DNA of 64,000 nt from Sitta carolinensis (lineage: Eukaryota; Chordata; Aves; Passeriformes; Sittidae). A model generated the notes under the pieces. The model searched no databases. It was not told the origin of the DNA and saw only the letters and a program-made list of their open reading frames with translations. How positions within the stretch are numbered: the first letter of the stretch is position 1; each line of letters begins with the position of its first letter. This document shows positions 35,891 through 47,618 of the stretch, in pieces. The position numbers were made by a program, and so were the translations under genes. The stretch is from NCBI GenBank assembly GCA_032173965.1, contig JAVUNC010000019.1:4712501-4776500 (forward strand), read 5' to 3'.

Positions 35891-38800
35891 AGTTTCCTTC
35901 ACAATATACGTTCTACTGAAGAAAATAAAAAGAAGGTTTGGACTGAAATCTTTTTCCATAGCAAAGAAATTTCATACTAAAAATTATTAATTCCAATTGG
36001 ATTTGGCAATTAAGCAAACCTTAATTGGTTTGCATATGCCTTTGTTGTGTTGGTGCATAGGAACATGGTTTGGTTTTGTTGATTTGGGGTTTTTTTAAGA
36101 AGTTTTTATTGGGTTCTTTCTAAAAACACTTTAGTTATTTTTGAGGCTGTGCAGGAGCCCAGTCACAAGGTCACACTTTGCTGTGCTGCTTCTTCAGTTT
36201 GGTGTAATCCCAACCCTCATTGCTAAACCAGAAAAGGGCCTTCAGGTTCTCACACTGGGCTGCAGGAAATACCTACACAAAATCACACAACACTCTTGTC
36301 AACAGAATGACCAAGCCCAGCAGCTGCTGATTTCCTGCCTCCCTTTCTACTTTCCCAAGCCAAACATGGCATGGGTGCAGGACAACCATAGCTCCCAGCA
36401 TGGCAGTAGCTGGTTTATTCCATTGCTTCCCAGGCCAACAACCAAGGTAGGTGCTGATTTATCTCAGCAGAGCATTTGGCTCCATAGCACAGGACTGAAC
36501 AAAAACAATATTGTGGACTAAATTAGCACTGGTTTATCTCCACTGGCAGCAAAAGACAACAAATGAATTTGGCAGCATGAAACAGATGAAGGAGATATGA
36601 ATGCCGAGGCAGACAGCACAGGATCATGTACTTTGTCTGAGAGCTCCTATGTTTATGCCTTTAAAATGCATGCCAAGTCCTTTCTCTAGAAGTACACATC
36701 TTTAAACTGAAATATGCCTTAAAGCAAAAAAACTGCACCTGCAGGCACAAGGTCAAAAAGCATTTTTTCTGTGTAGAAGTATTTTCGAGCGTCATCATAT
36801 ATGGAATTACCATACTTTCTATGAATAGCAAGTCTGGCAACTGCACCCTCTCCACCTTGCTCCAGGCACCAGGTGTGGTTTGTGTTGGAGGTGAGATACC
36901 ATATTGCACATCACAGCTCCAACATCTGGTGTAAGCTGTGCTACAAAATGAGCCTGATGGCTTGGCTGCTTCTCCTTCACACGTAGCCCGTAGGTAGCTC
37001 CCCCAGCAGCTGCCAGCTAAGGCAGCTGGTTTTTCCTGCAGTATTTTGCTGATAGTGTTTATCCTGCAGTGCCTGGCACCCTGGAGCCATGATTCTCAAA
37101 CACAAGCAAAAATAATGCTCTAAGTTCAGTTGTAAGCACACAACCCAAGGTCACAGAGGTTCTGCTACTTCTACAGAAGTAAAAATTAATTTGTGAAGTC
37201 AAAGCGTCCTCAATTCATGTAAAACAAACCAGTGCAAGCCAGAATAATTTTGAAGATAAGAGGATCCTTATATGAATGGTAGGTTTGGTTTCTGCTCCCA
37301 ACTCTGACAATCCCTCCCTCCTCAGCCTTTTCTTTCAAAATTTTTATTACTTCTCCTCTCTGAAGGGCATCCTTCTCTTCCTGGCCAGCCTCACATAGCA
37401 GCATTTTGTCACCCTCAGGTGCTCTCAGTGAGTGTTTGCAGTGCTGCAGAGCTGAACTGCTGGAAGGGTGTGAAAGGCCAAAAAAAGTTTGCTCAAAAAG
37501 CCATCATTGCAGAGGGCTTTGACGAGATCTGGGAAGATGATGATGGGTGGGAGGAGAGGGGCAATATTTCTGCAGCCAGGGAAATAGTCTGGAGCAGAAG
37601 GGGCAGGTGCATATGATGATTCTCTGCTGGGGTATCATACTTTTGCAATAGAGATGCCCCTCTCCAATTCACTGCCATTCACCCAGCCCACCAAGACAGA
37701 CCAAAGCTCTGATATTCCCAGGGAGTGGCACCAGCTGACAAGGATTTATCCTCTGTTTGGCACTTGCCTCAGGAAAACACTTAGGACAGCCCACACACAG
37801 TCTTGTCACACCCAACTCTGCAGCTCCTAACTCTACCCCTGGTGCCCTTCTCAGCACCACGGTCCCTTGCCAGCATTTGGAGGGGCAGAAGGGTGCAAAG
37901 CAGCTGAGGCAGCTGTGGCTGGGGCAGGGCACAGACAACAACATTCAGAAGGACATACAAGCAGAAGAAGCTGTGAACAGACTGGGTTAAACTTGCAGCA
38001 GTGGCCTGGAGAACAAAGCAGCTGTGGTTAGGCGAATGTGCGTCACAAGCAGAGCCCAGAGCCGGGCGCGCCCTTTTCCATCTCCTGCCTGCTGCACTGC
38101 TGCTCCGCACAGCACCAACACCTCCTGCACATCTGCCCCCTTGCAGGGCACTGAAACAGGCCAGGGCTGGAGGAGAACCCAGCCTCCAAGACTGCAGTCT
38201 AGAGTCATGGCTTGAAGAGAACTCACAAATGCCTCAGAGCCCAAAGGGTCTGGTTTTCTCCTGGTGAGCAAAGAGTGCAGTGAGAGATCAGGGCTTTGTG
38301 TAGGCTTCTGCTCTCTTTTAAAAAAAGTCTCTTTAGCCTCTTGAGCTGCACTTCAGTGGCTCAGACACACAGACAGACCCTCTTCCCAAGCCACTCCAAA
38401 AAGAAAGGGAGAATGACCAGCTAAAAGATGCATTCACTCCAACAGTATAGGCGGCCAATAAAAGAATGTAATTCAGACACTCATGGCATGGCAGTGGCTC
38501 AGCTCCTTCTCCAGGAGTTGGAGCAATGAGATACAGGTCACCTAAGATTTAGCTCCTGCTAGCATCCTGTGCACTGGGAAGGGACAGTCACAAAGCCATG
38601 CAAAACTCCACAAGCAAAGAGCATCCCTTTTCTTTCTTTCCTTGGTCACTAGAATTCTCCAAGGAGTCTGGCCTGCAGCAGGCTGCCCACTGACTGCACT
38701 CACTGTTGTGGGGAGAATAATTGGGAAAAACAGCTCCACAGCAGAGATGCCATACTTGGGCCACCACTACCCTGTAAGAAGGGGGCAGGGGGAGAGGGGT

Positions 38801-40181
38801 GGTGTACCAGCAGAGGCAATGCTCCCAGGCATCCATTTCTTCCAGCTGCTACTGAAGCCAGGAAGTGGACAGCAAGTCCAGTTTTGCTGCAGCCCTGGAA
38901 TGCTGTGTGCTCTGCCCAGCCCGCGGACAGGGATCTGCATGAGCAGATTTGATTAGGTACTCTTGGCACTGTCCTTGACTGCTGGCCTGAGCTCCCCTAT
39001 CAGAAGCAGCAGTAAATGAAACAGGAATTATGCAACGTGAAGGGCTGAGTGATGGAACAGTGACTGGAATGGGAACAACTGCCCCTCGAACCAATGATTT
39101 GCAGACACATCACACATCATTTACTATCATTTCCCTGTAACCTTTCTCCAGGAGGAGAAACAACATTATGGAGCAGGGGGCTCTGCCTTTGGTGTAAAGC
39201 TAAAAGCTCCATCAAGGAGTTGACTGCTTGACTACAAGATGCTTTCACAACCACACCCCATGAAATACAGAACTCCCCTTCCAGTTCAAAGTCACCACTG
39301 GATGCAAATGTTTCCATTTCTTCTAAGTCATCATTGAATTCCACAAGAAGAACAAAAATCCTTTCCTTCTTTTCTTTTTTTTTAAGCATTTTTAGGCTTT
39401 CCATTCACTAGTAATAGATACCCACTTGAATTCACATCAAGCCTCATGGAGCAGCAGGCATTCACAATGCCTGTTGCTAGTGCAAAGTTGCTTGTTTCTC
39501 CACCCACCTCCTGCTCCAATTTGCTGCACCCCTCAACTTTCTCTCTAAATTTCTGGAGGGGTCAGGGAAGGCAAACACATTTACCCAAGGAACGTCCCCA
39601 TGCGTTGCCTCAGCCAACAAACTGCCTGGGGAAACATTAAACTGAAGTTTGGTATCTGCATTGCAGAAGATAAACACCTTGGCAAAACAGGTCAAGCTAT
39701 ATCCAAGGACAAATCTCCACTTCAAGGGAGGTGAACTCAGAGCAGGACCAAGGGGAGTGTGAGCAGAGAAAAAAAAAACCAAAGCACAAAGGACTGGAAG
39801 TAGAAAAAAAAGATGGCATGAAAACTGAGAAACAGGATAATACAAAAGAAGCCTCCACCACAAATACATTTATATTGGGAAGGAACTACTATCAGGACTG
39901 GCTGCTGCCTCTCCAAAGTTTTCCATAAGTGCTGTGGAGGGATTTTAACCAACCAGCTCATGTGCAAAGGGCAGAACTGTGTTCAACACAAGCCTCTTCC
40001 TTTACAACTGTGACTTTTTACTCACCTGAAAAGAAGCATCCTACAACACTTTCAACTTTTTCTAAGCAACTTGCCACTTCCTAGCTTGCTCTTTGAAGTA
40101 TTTTCAAGAGCCTTTTGGTGGATGCTGCAGGGGCTTTTTGCCCCATAATACCCTGCTTCATTCACCCCACACCACAGAGGG
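35891..40181. other. Unique non-coding sequence
   Basis: No gene recognised. A locally GC-rich patch with GCCGGGCGCGCCC lies near 38058-38071, too short for a CpG island. Frames up to 130 codons (minus 39477-39869, rich in F, L and V) have no recognised domain. The hydrophobicity reflects translating T-rich DNA. Confidence 0.55.
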
Positions 40182-40207
40182 ACCCACATGGGGAACCCAC
40201 GTGGGGA
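40182..40207. repeat. Two 13-bp tandem units with a palindromic E-box
   Basis: ACCCACATGGGGA (40182-40194) is followed directly by ACCCACGTGGGGA (40195-40207), which differs by one base. The second unit contains the perfect palindrome CCCACGTGGG with a CACGTG E-box core. Confidence 0.7.
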
Positions 40208-43200
40208 ACTCACTCTGACTCATCCCCAGAGCATCATTCACCATGGTTCGAGACAAAAGTCAACATGCACATCCTGAAAGGGACACTTCTGACCCTTCTC
40301 ACTGCACAGAGCATTCCAGAGCCGAGCTCTAGCCATGACAATTATGGATTTGAGCCTCAAAATGCTATAGCCGCTGACAAAGCTGCTTCAGTTAGCCTGG
40401 TGTTTTTGTCACCTCCAAGCCACTTGACACCCGAGGAACCCATTTTACCAAAAGCACCGTAGGGATGGGTGTAACCACAAACGGATAGCTTTCAGACTAG
40501 GAGACAAAGACTGTGACTTAGGAGATAAACCTGTCAGGCAAGTGAAAACACAGGTACAGCAATGAAGAAGTTTTCTTCCAGCTTTATGATGTGTTGATAG
40601 CTATGGCCTTGATGCAAAAAAACCCAAAACTTCAAACCCTGCTCAAATAAATGGAATAACAGAAAACTCAGTGTATATCACTGGCACTTATTACAGTTAA
40701 CTAGTAAAAATGAAGTTATCAATTGCATTGCTTTAGTAGATGTGCACGTTCCTCAGAGACACAGCTGAGTGGGGAGAGGAAGAGAGAACAGCAAGTACTT
40801 GCTCTGCACAGCCGCCCCACGCTCCTCTGTCGTTTCCACTGTGGTTTTGCTATGCTCTCTAGCATGCTCTGGGTGAAACAATGTGACAGAAATGACTTAC
40901 CAGCAAGCAAGATCTTCTTGCTCTTTTATGAATGATCTCTCCCTCCTCTTAACCCCTCGGCACAGCGGGGAGCCCAGGTTGCTAAATACACTGCCTGTTG
41001 TGGTTTGTCACCGGCTGCTGTCACCCTTCTGCTCATGGCATGTTTTTGCACCCAGCCGGGCTACCAGCCTCTTGTGATTGCAGCAGTGTGTTAGTGCCTC
41101 CTTACACAGCACACCGAGGCACTGACTGAAACAGCACAGAGAGCCCTGGCACGACCCTGGCAGCAAAGGATGGATCCATCGCCCAGCCCTTTGCCCTTAT
41201 TTTAAACTGTGAAGCTTCTCATGGTGATTTAAGGTCAGGCTGTGCTTACAGCTGTTCTTCAGCATGCCAGGAAGGACAGCCTGAGGCCAGGGGTTTCTGA
41301 GCAGCTAACAGCTCGTGGAGGAGCGATGGACAGAGTCCCAGGTAAATCACCCAATTGCACAGATGCCAGGTCCCCCCGAAGGCAGCCCCTCAGCAGGCAG
41401 ATGGGAGCAAGGTCCAGGGGGTAACAACACTACGGCACAGGACAGATCATTTTGGGGAAAGACTCTGTACACTCAGTTTATTTACTTCAGTATTTTACAA
41501 CCTAATTTGATTCCTCTTGACCGAGGGCAAACTCCCTCCTGCCAGCCATGGCTGTGTCTAACCACGGTCTCCATTGACACCATCTTTTATTTCACCACCT
41601 GCCACCATCTGAAATCAGGATTGCAGGAGGTTTATTGTGAACAGTTTCCTTGCTGATGAAGCCCACACTGAGCAAGGGAACTTCAACAGCAGCAGGAGGA
41701 TTTTTTATCTGAAGCCAGAGCTTGATGCCCACAGACTCTTTCCTCCAGGGCTACAGCTCAACTCCAAGCCCTGGTTTTTCTCAGTCCTGCCTGAAGGGCA
41801 GCCAGCACTGCCAAAAACCATGGGATGCACCCTGTTCAAATCCAGGGTCTTCACATGGACTTGATCAATTCTGCTGCTGTCATGACCAAGGGACATAATC
41901 AAACCAGCCTTTACTACTCTAAGAGCAGCCAACTGAGACTGAATCATCACAGGTGGCACAAAAGCCATTTGAATACAACACCACAAACCCCATTCTCTAT
42001 ATAAATAACCCTGCCAAACTACTCCTAAAAACCCAGGACTAACAAACTTTATTTGCCTTCTTTATATTTTTTCCAGACTGTGTAGTCTGACAGACTTTGA
42101 TCTACTCCAAGATGTTCTTTATCATCTCTTTTCTGATTAAACTAGGGGAAAAAAGATGTTACAATTAAAGTAAACCCATCTGAGAGCACAACATACCAGT
42201 ACTTGGACGATATTTCATCTCAGTTTTGTGAAAATGTAACAAAGCCCTGCAAAGTAACTTTTCAGCACTTCAGAATCAAAAGTAGCCTATGCCAAGACAA
42301 ATACCCTTCTTATCAGGTCCTTTCCCCAGTAATAGTTTTATTTTGGAAAAGAAAAAGAGCCTTAAGAAATTGTTTGAAGAAATTGCCAGCAATTAAAATG
42401 ACAACTGAACATAAAGCAGTTCGAAAATCTGATTTCTCCATTTTCAAGATCCAGATACACTCCTTCCAAACAATAGTTTAATCCTTTTCTCAGATAAAGC
42501 TATTAAAACAGAAATCCTAATCTCCAGATGAAATGAAAGGTTTACAAAACACCAAAAGGAAAGTTTTACTGGAGACAAATTAATTCTTTTAAATTGCAGT
42601 GAACATGTATTCTCAAAGCAAGAAAAACAAAACCAGAAATGCTTTTCAAATGTTAACATGTTTTCAATTTTCCCATTTTTCTTTTGGGAAGAGAAGCAAG
42701 AAGTACATGATGAATTGACCTGAGTGCTTGTGCTTTTCTGGTCTACATCTTCCTCCTCCAGACATAAGGACTTTCAGATGCAAAACACTCTCAAAAATCC
42801 GCACTGTTCTAATTGAAAATTGATCATAAGGCTACAAGCTTGTAATTCATAAATACAGATTTTTGGCAGACTCTATTGACAAGCTACAGCTTCATTTGCT
42901 GTCAGTACACAAGGTATTATCCAGCAAACCCAGTCAGATTTAAAAGCATGGCAGTGTTTTTTGCTGTGGAACACATCCCACCCCGTGGCCCATGAACACC
43001 CTGCTGCCATGAAGCAGACTCTGGAGTAACTGCAGCCACCCCAGGCAAAGAGCAGAACACAGGAGAGATGTTTTTATGGAATAACTGCCTGTCATAATCC
43101 AGCTGTGCTATCAGCTCGTGGCATTCACCTCAAGCCTCTAACAAATTCTCAGTCTTCACTGACAGATACACTGATTTTCATCTCCAAAGACAGATTAAGC

Positions 43201-43995
43201 TAAAATTCATCCTCTGGCTAGGCAGGTACTCATGATTTGAGTACAAGATAAAATGTCCACAATTTCCACGGCAGCTGATCCCAGCATTCAACTGCTTTCT
43301 TATCTCTTTGTGCCCAGTGTCCACTCTGCTGAATTCAGCCTCAGCTACTGGAATTCTACCTTCTCCTCATCGCTTTCCCCCCCACTTACCATCCAGCACT
43401 GTCCTCAGAACTCCCCTCCACCCCTGATCCTTTTGTCAGGACTGGGTTCCTGTATTTCACCACAAGAAGGCATCTTCTCTAACCCCAGCCCTGGGTTTGT
43501 GGCACTCTCCCAAAATGTTACAAGTTTATTCTGTGTTTTTTGGTTAAACTGCACACAGATCCATTGCATGCCTATGCCCACTGCTCAGTGAGGACTGATG
43601 GGATCCAGGACCTGACAAGAGCTCCAAAACACCCTAACAAAAAATAACTTAAAGGAGATCCATCTGCAGAGTCTTCCTCTTTGTCACTCACTCATCACAG
43701 GGGCCAACACCAGCAGATCCAGCTCCTCACTGCAGCGGCCAATGCATTCCTGCTGGGACCTCTGGAATGCAAAAGTACAAGTGACCCTCGGATATCACCT
43801 CCCACCGGTACCCCATAGCACCTCAAAATACTCTTTAGTTTTTCTTATTTCCTGCATTTTCAACTCTTCCATATTTTCACTGAGTCAGTTTTGCACCTAT
43901 TTCATGTAGCCAGTAGTTAGTCTTGAACCCATCAAATATTTATAAACAAGTTAAATGCTCCCAGAAATTCTAAGCCCCAGCAAGCAGCTTCCATT
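40208..43995. other. Unique non-coding sequence
   Basis: No gene or transposon recognised. Frames up to about 115 codons are present on both strands without domain similarity. AT-rich around 42.0-42.9 kb. Confidence 0.6.
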
Positions 43996-44027
43996 AAAAA
44001 AAAACAAAAAAACAAAAAAAAAAAAAA
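43996..44027. repeat. A-rich tract with three interrupting C
   Basis: About 32 bp of A broken by single C residues. No retrotransposon body is recognisable before it, so it is annotated as a simple repeat. Confidence 0.85.
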
Positions 44028-46486
44028 GCAGCTATATTGGAGGGAAGGAAAAGAGCAAAAGGAATACTCAGCATTCATTGAATCAAAGGCAGAGCAAGAT
44101 CAACCTTCATCAGACCCTAGAAAAATCCACCAGTGACAGAGGATACAGTCCCAGCCAAGGAAACACTGCATTTGGCATCCATGCCCAGACAGATACCAGA
44201 GAACAAAGCTACAAGACTCAAACACCAGATTTAATCCACTGCACTGACAGCTTTCAGGAGATGCTTTTGTTGTTTTGTTTTTTTTTAAAAAATTAGTATC
44301 TATTATTATTTAAATAATGTTGGATCATGGAGGAGCCGCAATCTTGGGACCCTCAGAGCAGCCTCCACTGCCATCAGGGCCCCTCCAGCTCCCACAGGTG
44401 GCAGAAAAAGCCTCTGGTTGGTACAGACAACTTTTTAAATTATTAGTAGCAACTCTCTTTAACAAACATTAAAACCAATCAATCACTAATCCCAGGAAAA
44501 CCGGGTGGATTTGTCAACCCCAATCCTACACAGACTGGGTTGCTTACACTGCACCCAAGGTGACTTTGGTCTGCTAATTAAACAAGACAAGCATTATAGA
44601 GCAAGGAACACGAAGCAAAATGTGTTCAGCAGAAGCAAATGACCACAGTTCACACATAACACACTCAAATGCATTAGTTTGGCACTGTTGAAAGAAAACG
44701 AAGCTCCAGATTTGGCTGCACATGCCCCAGCAGTTTACACTAAAATCTAAAATAGAGGCTCAGCAGGTGAAGCCTCTGGAGATGTAATTTGGTTCCCCAG
44801 TTTTCTAAGACATTAGCTGTGTATCCAGTTAAACATAATAGCTAAACCTTAAGCCTTTAAAGCTTTAAGCCTTTGGAAACTATAATGCCAGGAGAAAATG
44901 GTTGGTAATAGGTCCTTGTATCACAAAGCCATCACACACAGCAACTGTTTCCACATCGGGATGCCAGTCCCAGCTTCACTCTCCAGGCCCACATGGACTG
45001 CAGGAATCAACCCCCTCCCAACAGGACTTACTGCCCTCCCACAGCCAGGCCAGCATTCAAGGACCTCTCCAGCTGCAGAGGAAAAACCCAGCCAAAAGGA
45101 GCACAGTTTAGTTTGAGAGAGAGAGGCCTCTCACCGGGTGTTTTCTGCCGGGATAAAAGAGCCTGGATCATAACAAGCCCAAAAGATTTAAAAAAAAAAT
45201 CAGTCTTACTTGGTACCAGCAGTAAGTTTCAGTCAGATCAGACTGCTCACTGCCCTGGTCAAAAGCTCCAACGCTGAGATGCTGCAAGTACTCAAGATGA
45301 GCAACCCAGTGTTTTCCAGCTCAGCTGGCCTAAAAAACCTTGGCTTGTCACAACAGTGACAGGGACAGGCAAGGAGCCTTTATTTCCCTGCCAGCCTTAT
45401 GTGGCTAGTGATTCCAGGGTTCAGGTGGCTGCTGTTAAGCTGCAGATAGTGCCACTGCCTTCCAGCTCCTTCTTGGTTATATGAACTCAAATCTACCAAG
45501 GGAATAACCCCCTCTATGTTGCAGTCTAATAAATTTTGCTACAGCCTGCTCACTTCATAAAGGATATTAATCCAACAAAAACAGTGGGATTCTGTTCTGG
45601 AAGGGCTCAGTGTTGAGGAGAGAAGGGGAAAAAAAAAAGCTAAAATCCAATCAGCACTGCTGGTTAGAAAAGGCAGAACACAAGTGCATAAAGCCAGACC
45701 TGGAGGCTGCTACTGTGATGAAATTAGCTGCTCTCCCCACACACAGTATTATTGGTCTTCATGTACAATTTCCTTCAGGTTCCCAACACTCTGACTTAGA
45801 AAGTAAAAAATAAAATAATGAGGTCTGCCACTGCTATATATGTAGAAAGCATAACTCAATGGCATTTTTTTACTTAGTCTGCAAAAGCAATATTCCTGTC
45901 CAACAGCACTGGCCAGCACCTCGACCTGCACTGGCACAGCCAGCAGTGACCCTGCTCTGACACTGACTGGTGCTCAGAGAGTCCTTCCAGCCTCATATAA
46001 CATTTATTCTGTTTTGCTAAGCTGCTTCCACACTACTCCACAGGAGAGGCAGGCAGTGCAAGGGCCAGGGGCACTGGGGGAGCCTGCAGGGGCGGCAGGT
46101 GTCTCTCAAGATTCCACACAATCCCTCACCAGGGATCCCTAATCCCGTCAGAGGCAATTTGTGGTCAATTTTCCACAGCGCTCAAGTACCTATTTATCAC
46201 AGGAAACACTTCCTCTCCAAAGATTTAATTATTTCCATGTAGTGGGGTAGGTGTGAAATGTGTGCAGGAGTGATTTACAGGAAGGAGAGCTGGAGAAAGG
46301 GGAGAACAGTGCAGGAACCAGTACAGATCATCTCCAACACAGCACATGACTGCTCCTTACAAATCCTGGTAGGGACCCACACCACTTGGTTTCTCCTACT
46401 GTAGGGGACTGCAGATGGTAAAGCTGCACTTCAGTTTAACAACATTAATTCCTCTGTCCTATCAGGCAGCCTCCTGTGCACAGAAA
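44028..46486. other. Unique non-coding sequence
   Basis: No gene recognised. Contains short T and A runs near 44278 and 45187-45197 and a duplicated TTTAAGCCTTT-type motif near 44850-44876. Confidence 0.6.
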
Positions 46487-46768
46487 GGGGTTGGTCTCCT
46501 CTCCCAGACAACCAGAGACAGGACAGGAGGACACAGGTTTAATCCGCACCAGGGGAGGTTTAGGCTGGGTGTTGGGAAGAAGTTCTTCACAGGAAGAGTG
46601 ACTGGGCATGGGAATGGGCAGCCCAGGGAGGGGTGGAGTCCCCATCCCTGGAGGTGTTTGAGGAAGGACTGGATGCCATGGTCTGTTGACAAGGTGGTGT
46701 TTGGTCATGGGTTGAACACAATAATCTCAAAGGTCTTTTCTGACCTAGCTAATTCTGTGATTCTGTGA
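46487..46768 (+). mobile_element. CR1 LINE 3' fragment, comparatively well preserved
   Basis: Begins GGGGTTGGTCTCCTCTCCCA, continues GGGGAGGTTTAGGCTGGGTG, GAAGAAGTTCTTCACAGGAA, TCCCTGGAGGTGTTTGAGGA, CAAGGTGGTGTTTGGTCATG and ends AATTCTGTGATTCTGTGA. That is the 3' end of a CR1 subfamily whose terminal repeat is ATTCTGTG. It is 5' truncated at about 280 bp and appears less diverged than the other copies here, which suggests a later insertion. It is non-coding 3' UTR. Confidence 0.93.
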
Positions 46769-47572
46769 ATCTTGGCCCAACTGCCACGACTCGGATCACA
46801 GAGATTAACTTTCCCTCTTTGCACTAATTCATCATACCAATTTGGCCACCTTGAGGTGTCTGGATTTCCAGAATCAACTGTTTTCAGAAGTCTGGGCTGC
46901 AAATTTACTGATCTATGGTATAGCTGCAAGGACATTTACATAACGCCTCTTGCAGCAGAATTACAATGTTTCAACTACTGTTGGTAAGACTTGAGCAATC
47001 CCTGCAGAAAAGAAACTTCTGATTTTGTTTCCATCATCAAAACTTGCCATGCCCCTTCTTTATTACAATGTTTGGATGCTGTTTGTCACAGTAAAACTTG
47101 ATCATATTCTTCCAGCTTCCAGCTTCAGGATTATTTTCTCTTCAAAAACAGAAACAGAGAAAAAAAGTTACACCAAAATAGCCAGATGAGTTGCCTAACC
47201 ACTGGGCTGGTGGATATTCTGGGTGGTCTCTTGCACTCTTCAGTGAAAAGTACTTAAATGCTTGAGCGTTAAAACCAGATGTCATAACTCTGGAAAGTGT
47301 GAGAAAAAGAGAACCTTATCATTCAACATGTTCTGCCTGGACTGCAAGTCCACCAGGAGTCCAAGAGAGCTTCTGAGACTCAGCATTTGAAAAGCCAAGT
47401 TTCACCCTGGATCCCTAAGAAAAGCCCCAAACTGGACATGCACTTGGGGCAGACAGGCATTCTCCCCAAAGCACAGGAGACATCTGAGACAATTTGGTTC
47501 CTGGCAATTCAGCATTGCTCTTACTTTTCTTACACAGTCCGTACTAACTTACCACTGGTTCTGTACTGACTT
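46769..47572. other. Unique non-coding sequence
   Basis: Nothing recognisable; AT-rich with small chance frames. Confidence 0.6.
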
Positions 47573-47618
47573 AGAGGAGTTTATCAGCCTCTGCAATAGA
47601 GCTGATAAAACTTCCTCT
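47573..47618. repeat. Hairpin-forming inverted repeat
   Basis: AGAGGAGTTTATCAGC (47573-47588) and GCTGATAAAACTTCCTCT (47601-47618) are complementary apart from two single-base bulges, around a 12-base loop. It is small for a microRNA precursor. The strand and any transcription are unknown. Confidence 0.65.

Noticed and set aside
37120..37190. CACACAACCCAAGGTCACAG resembling antisense MIR
   Set aside because: Only one short block fits; the other MIR landmarks are not visible.
38040..38130. GC-rich patch with GCGCGCC-type sequence as a possible CpG island promoter
   Set aside because: CpGs cover only a few tens of bases; far below island length and no gene start follows.
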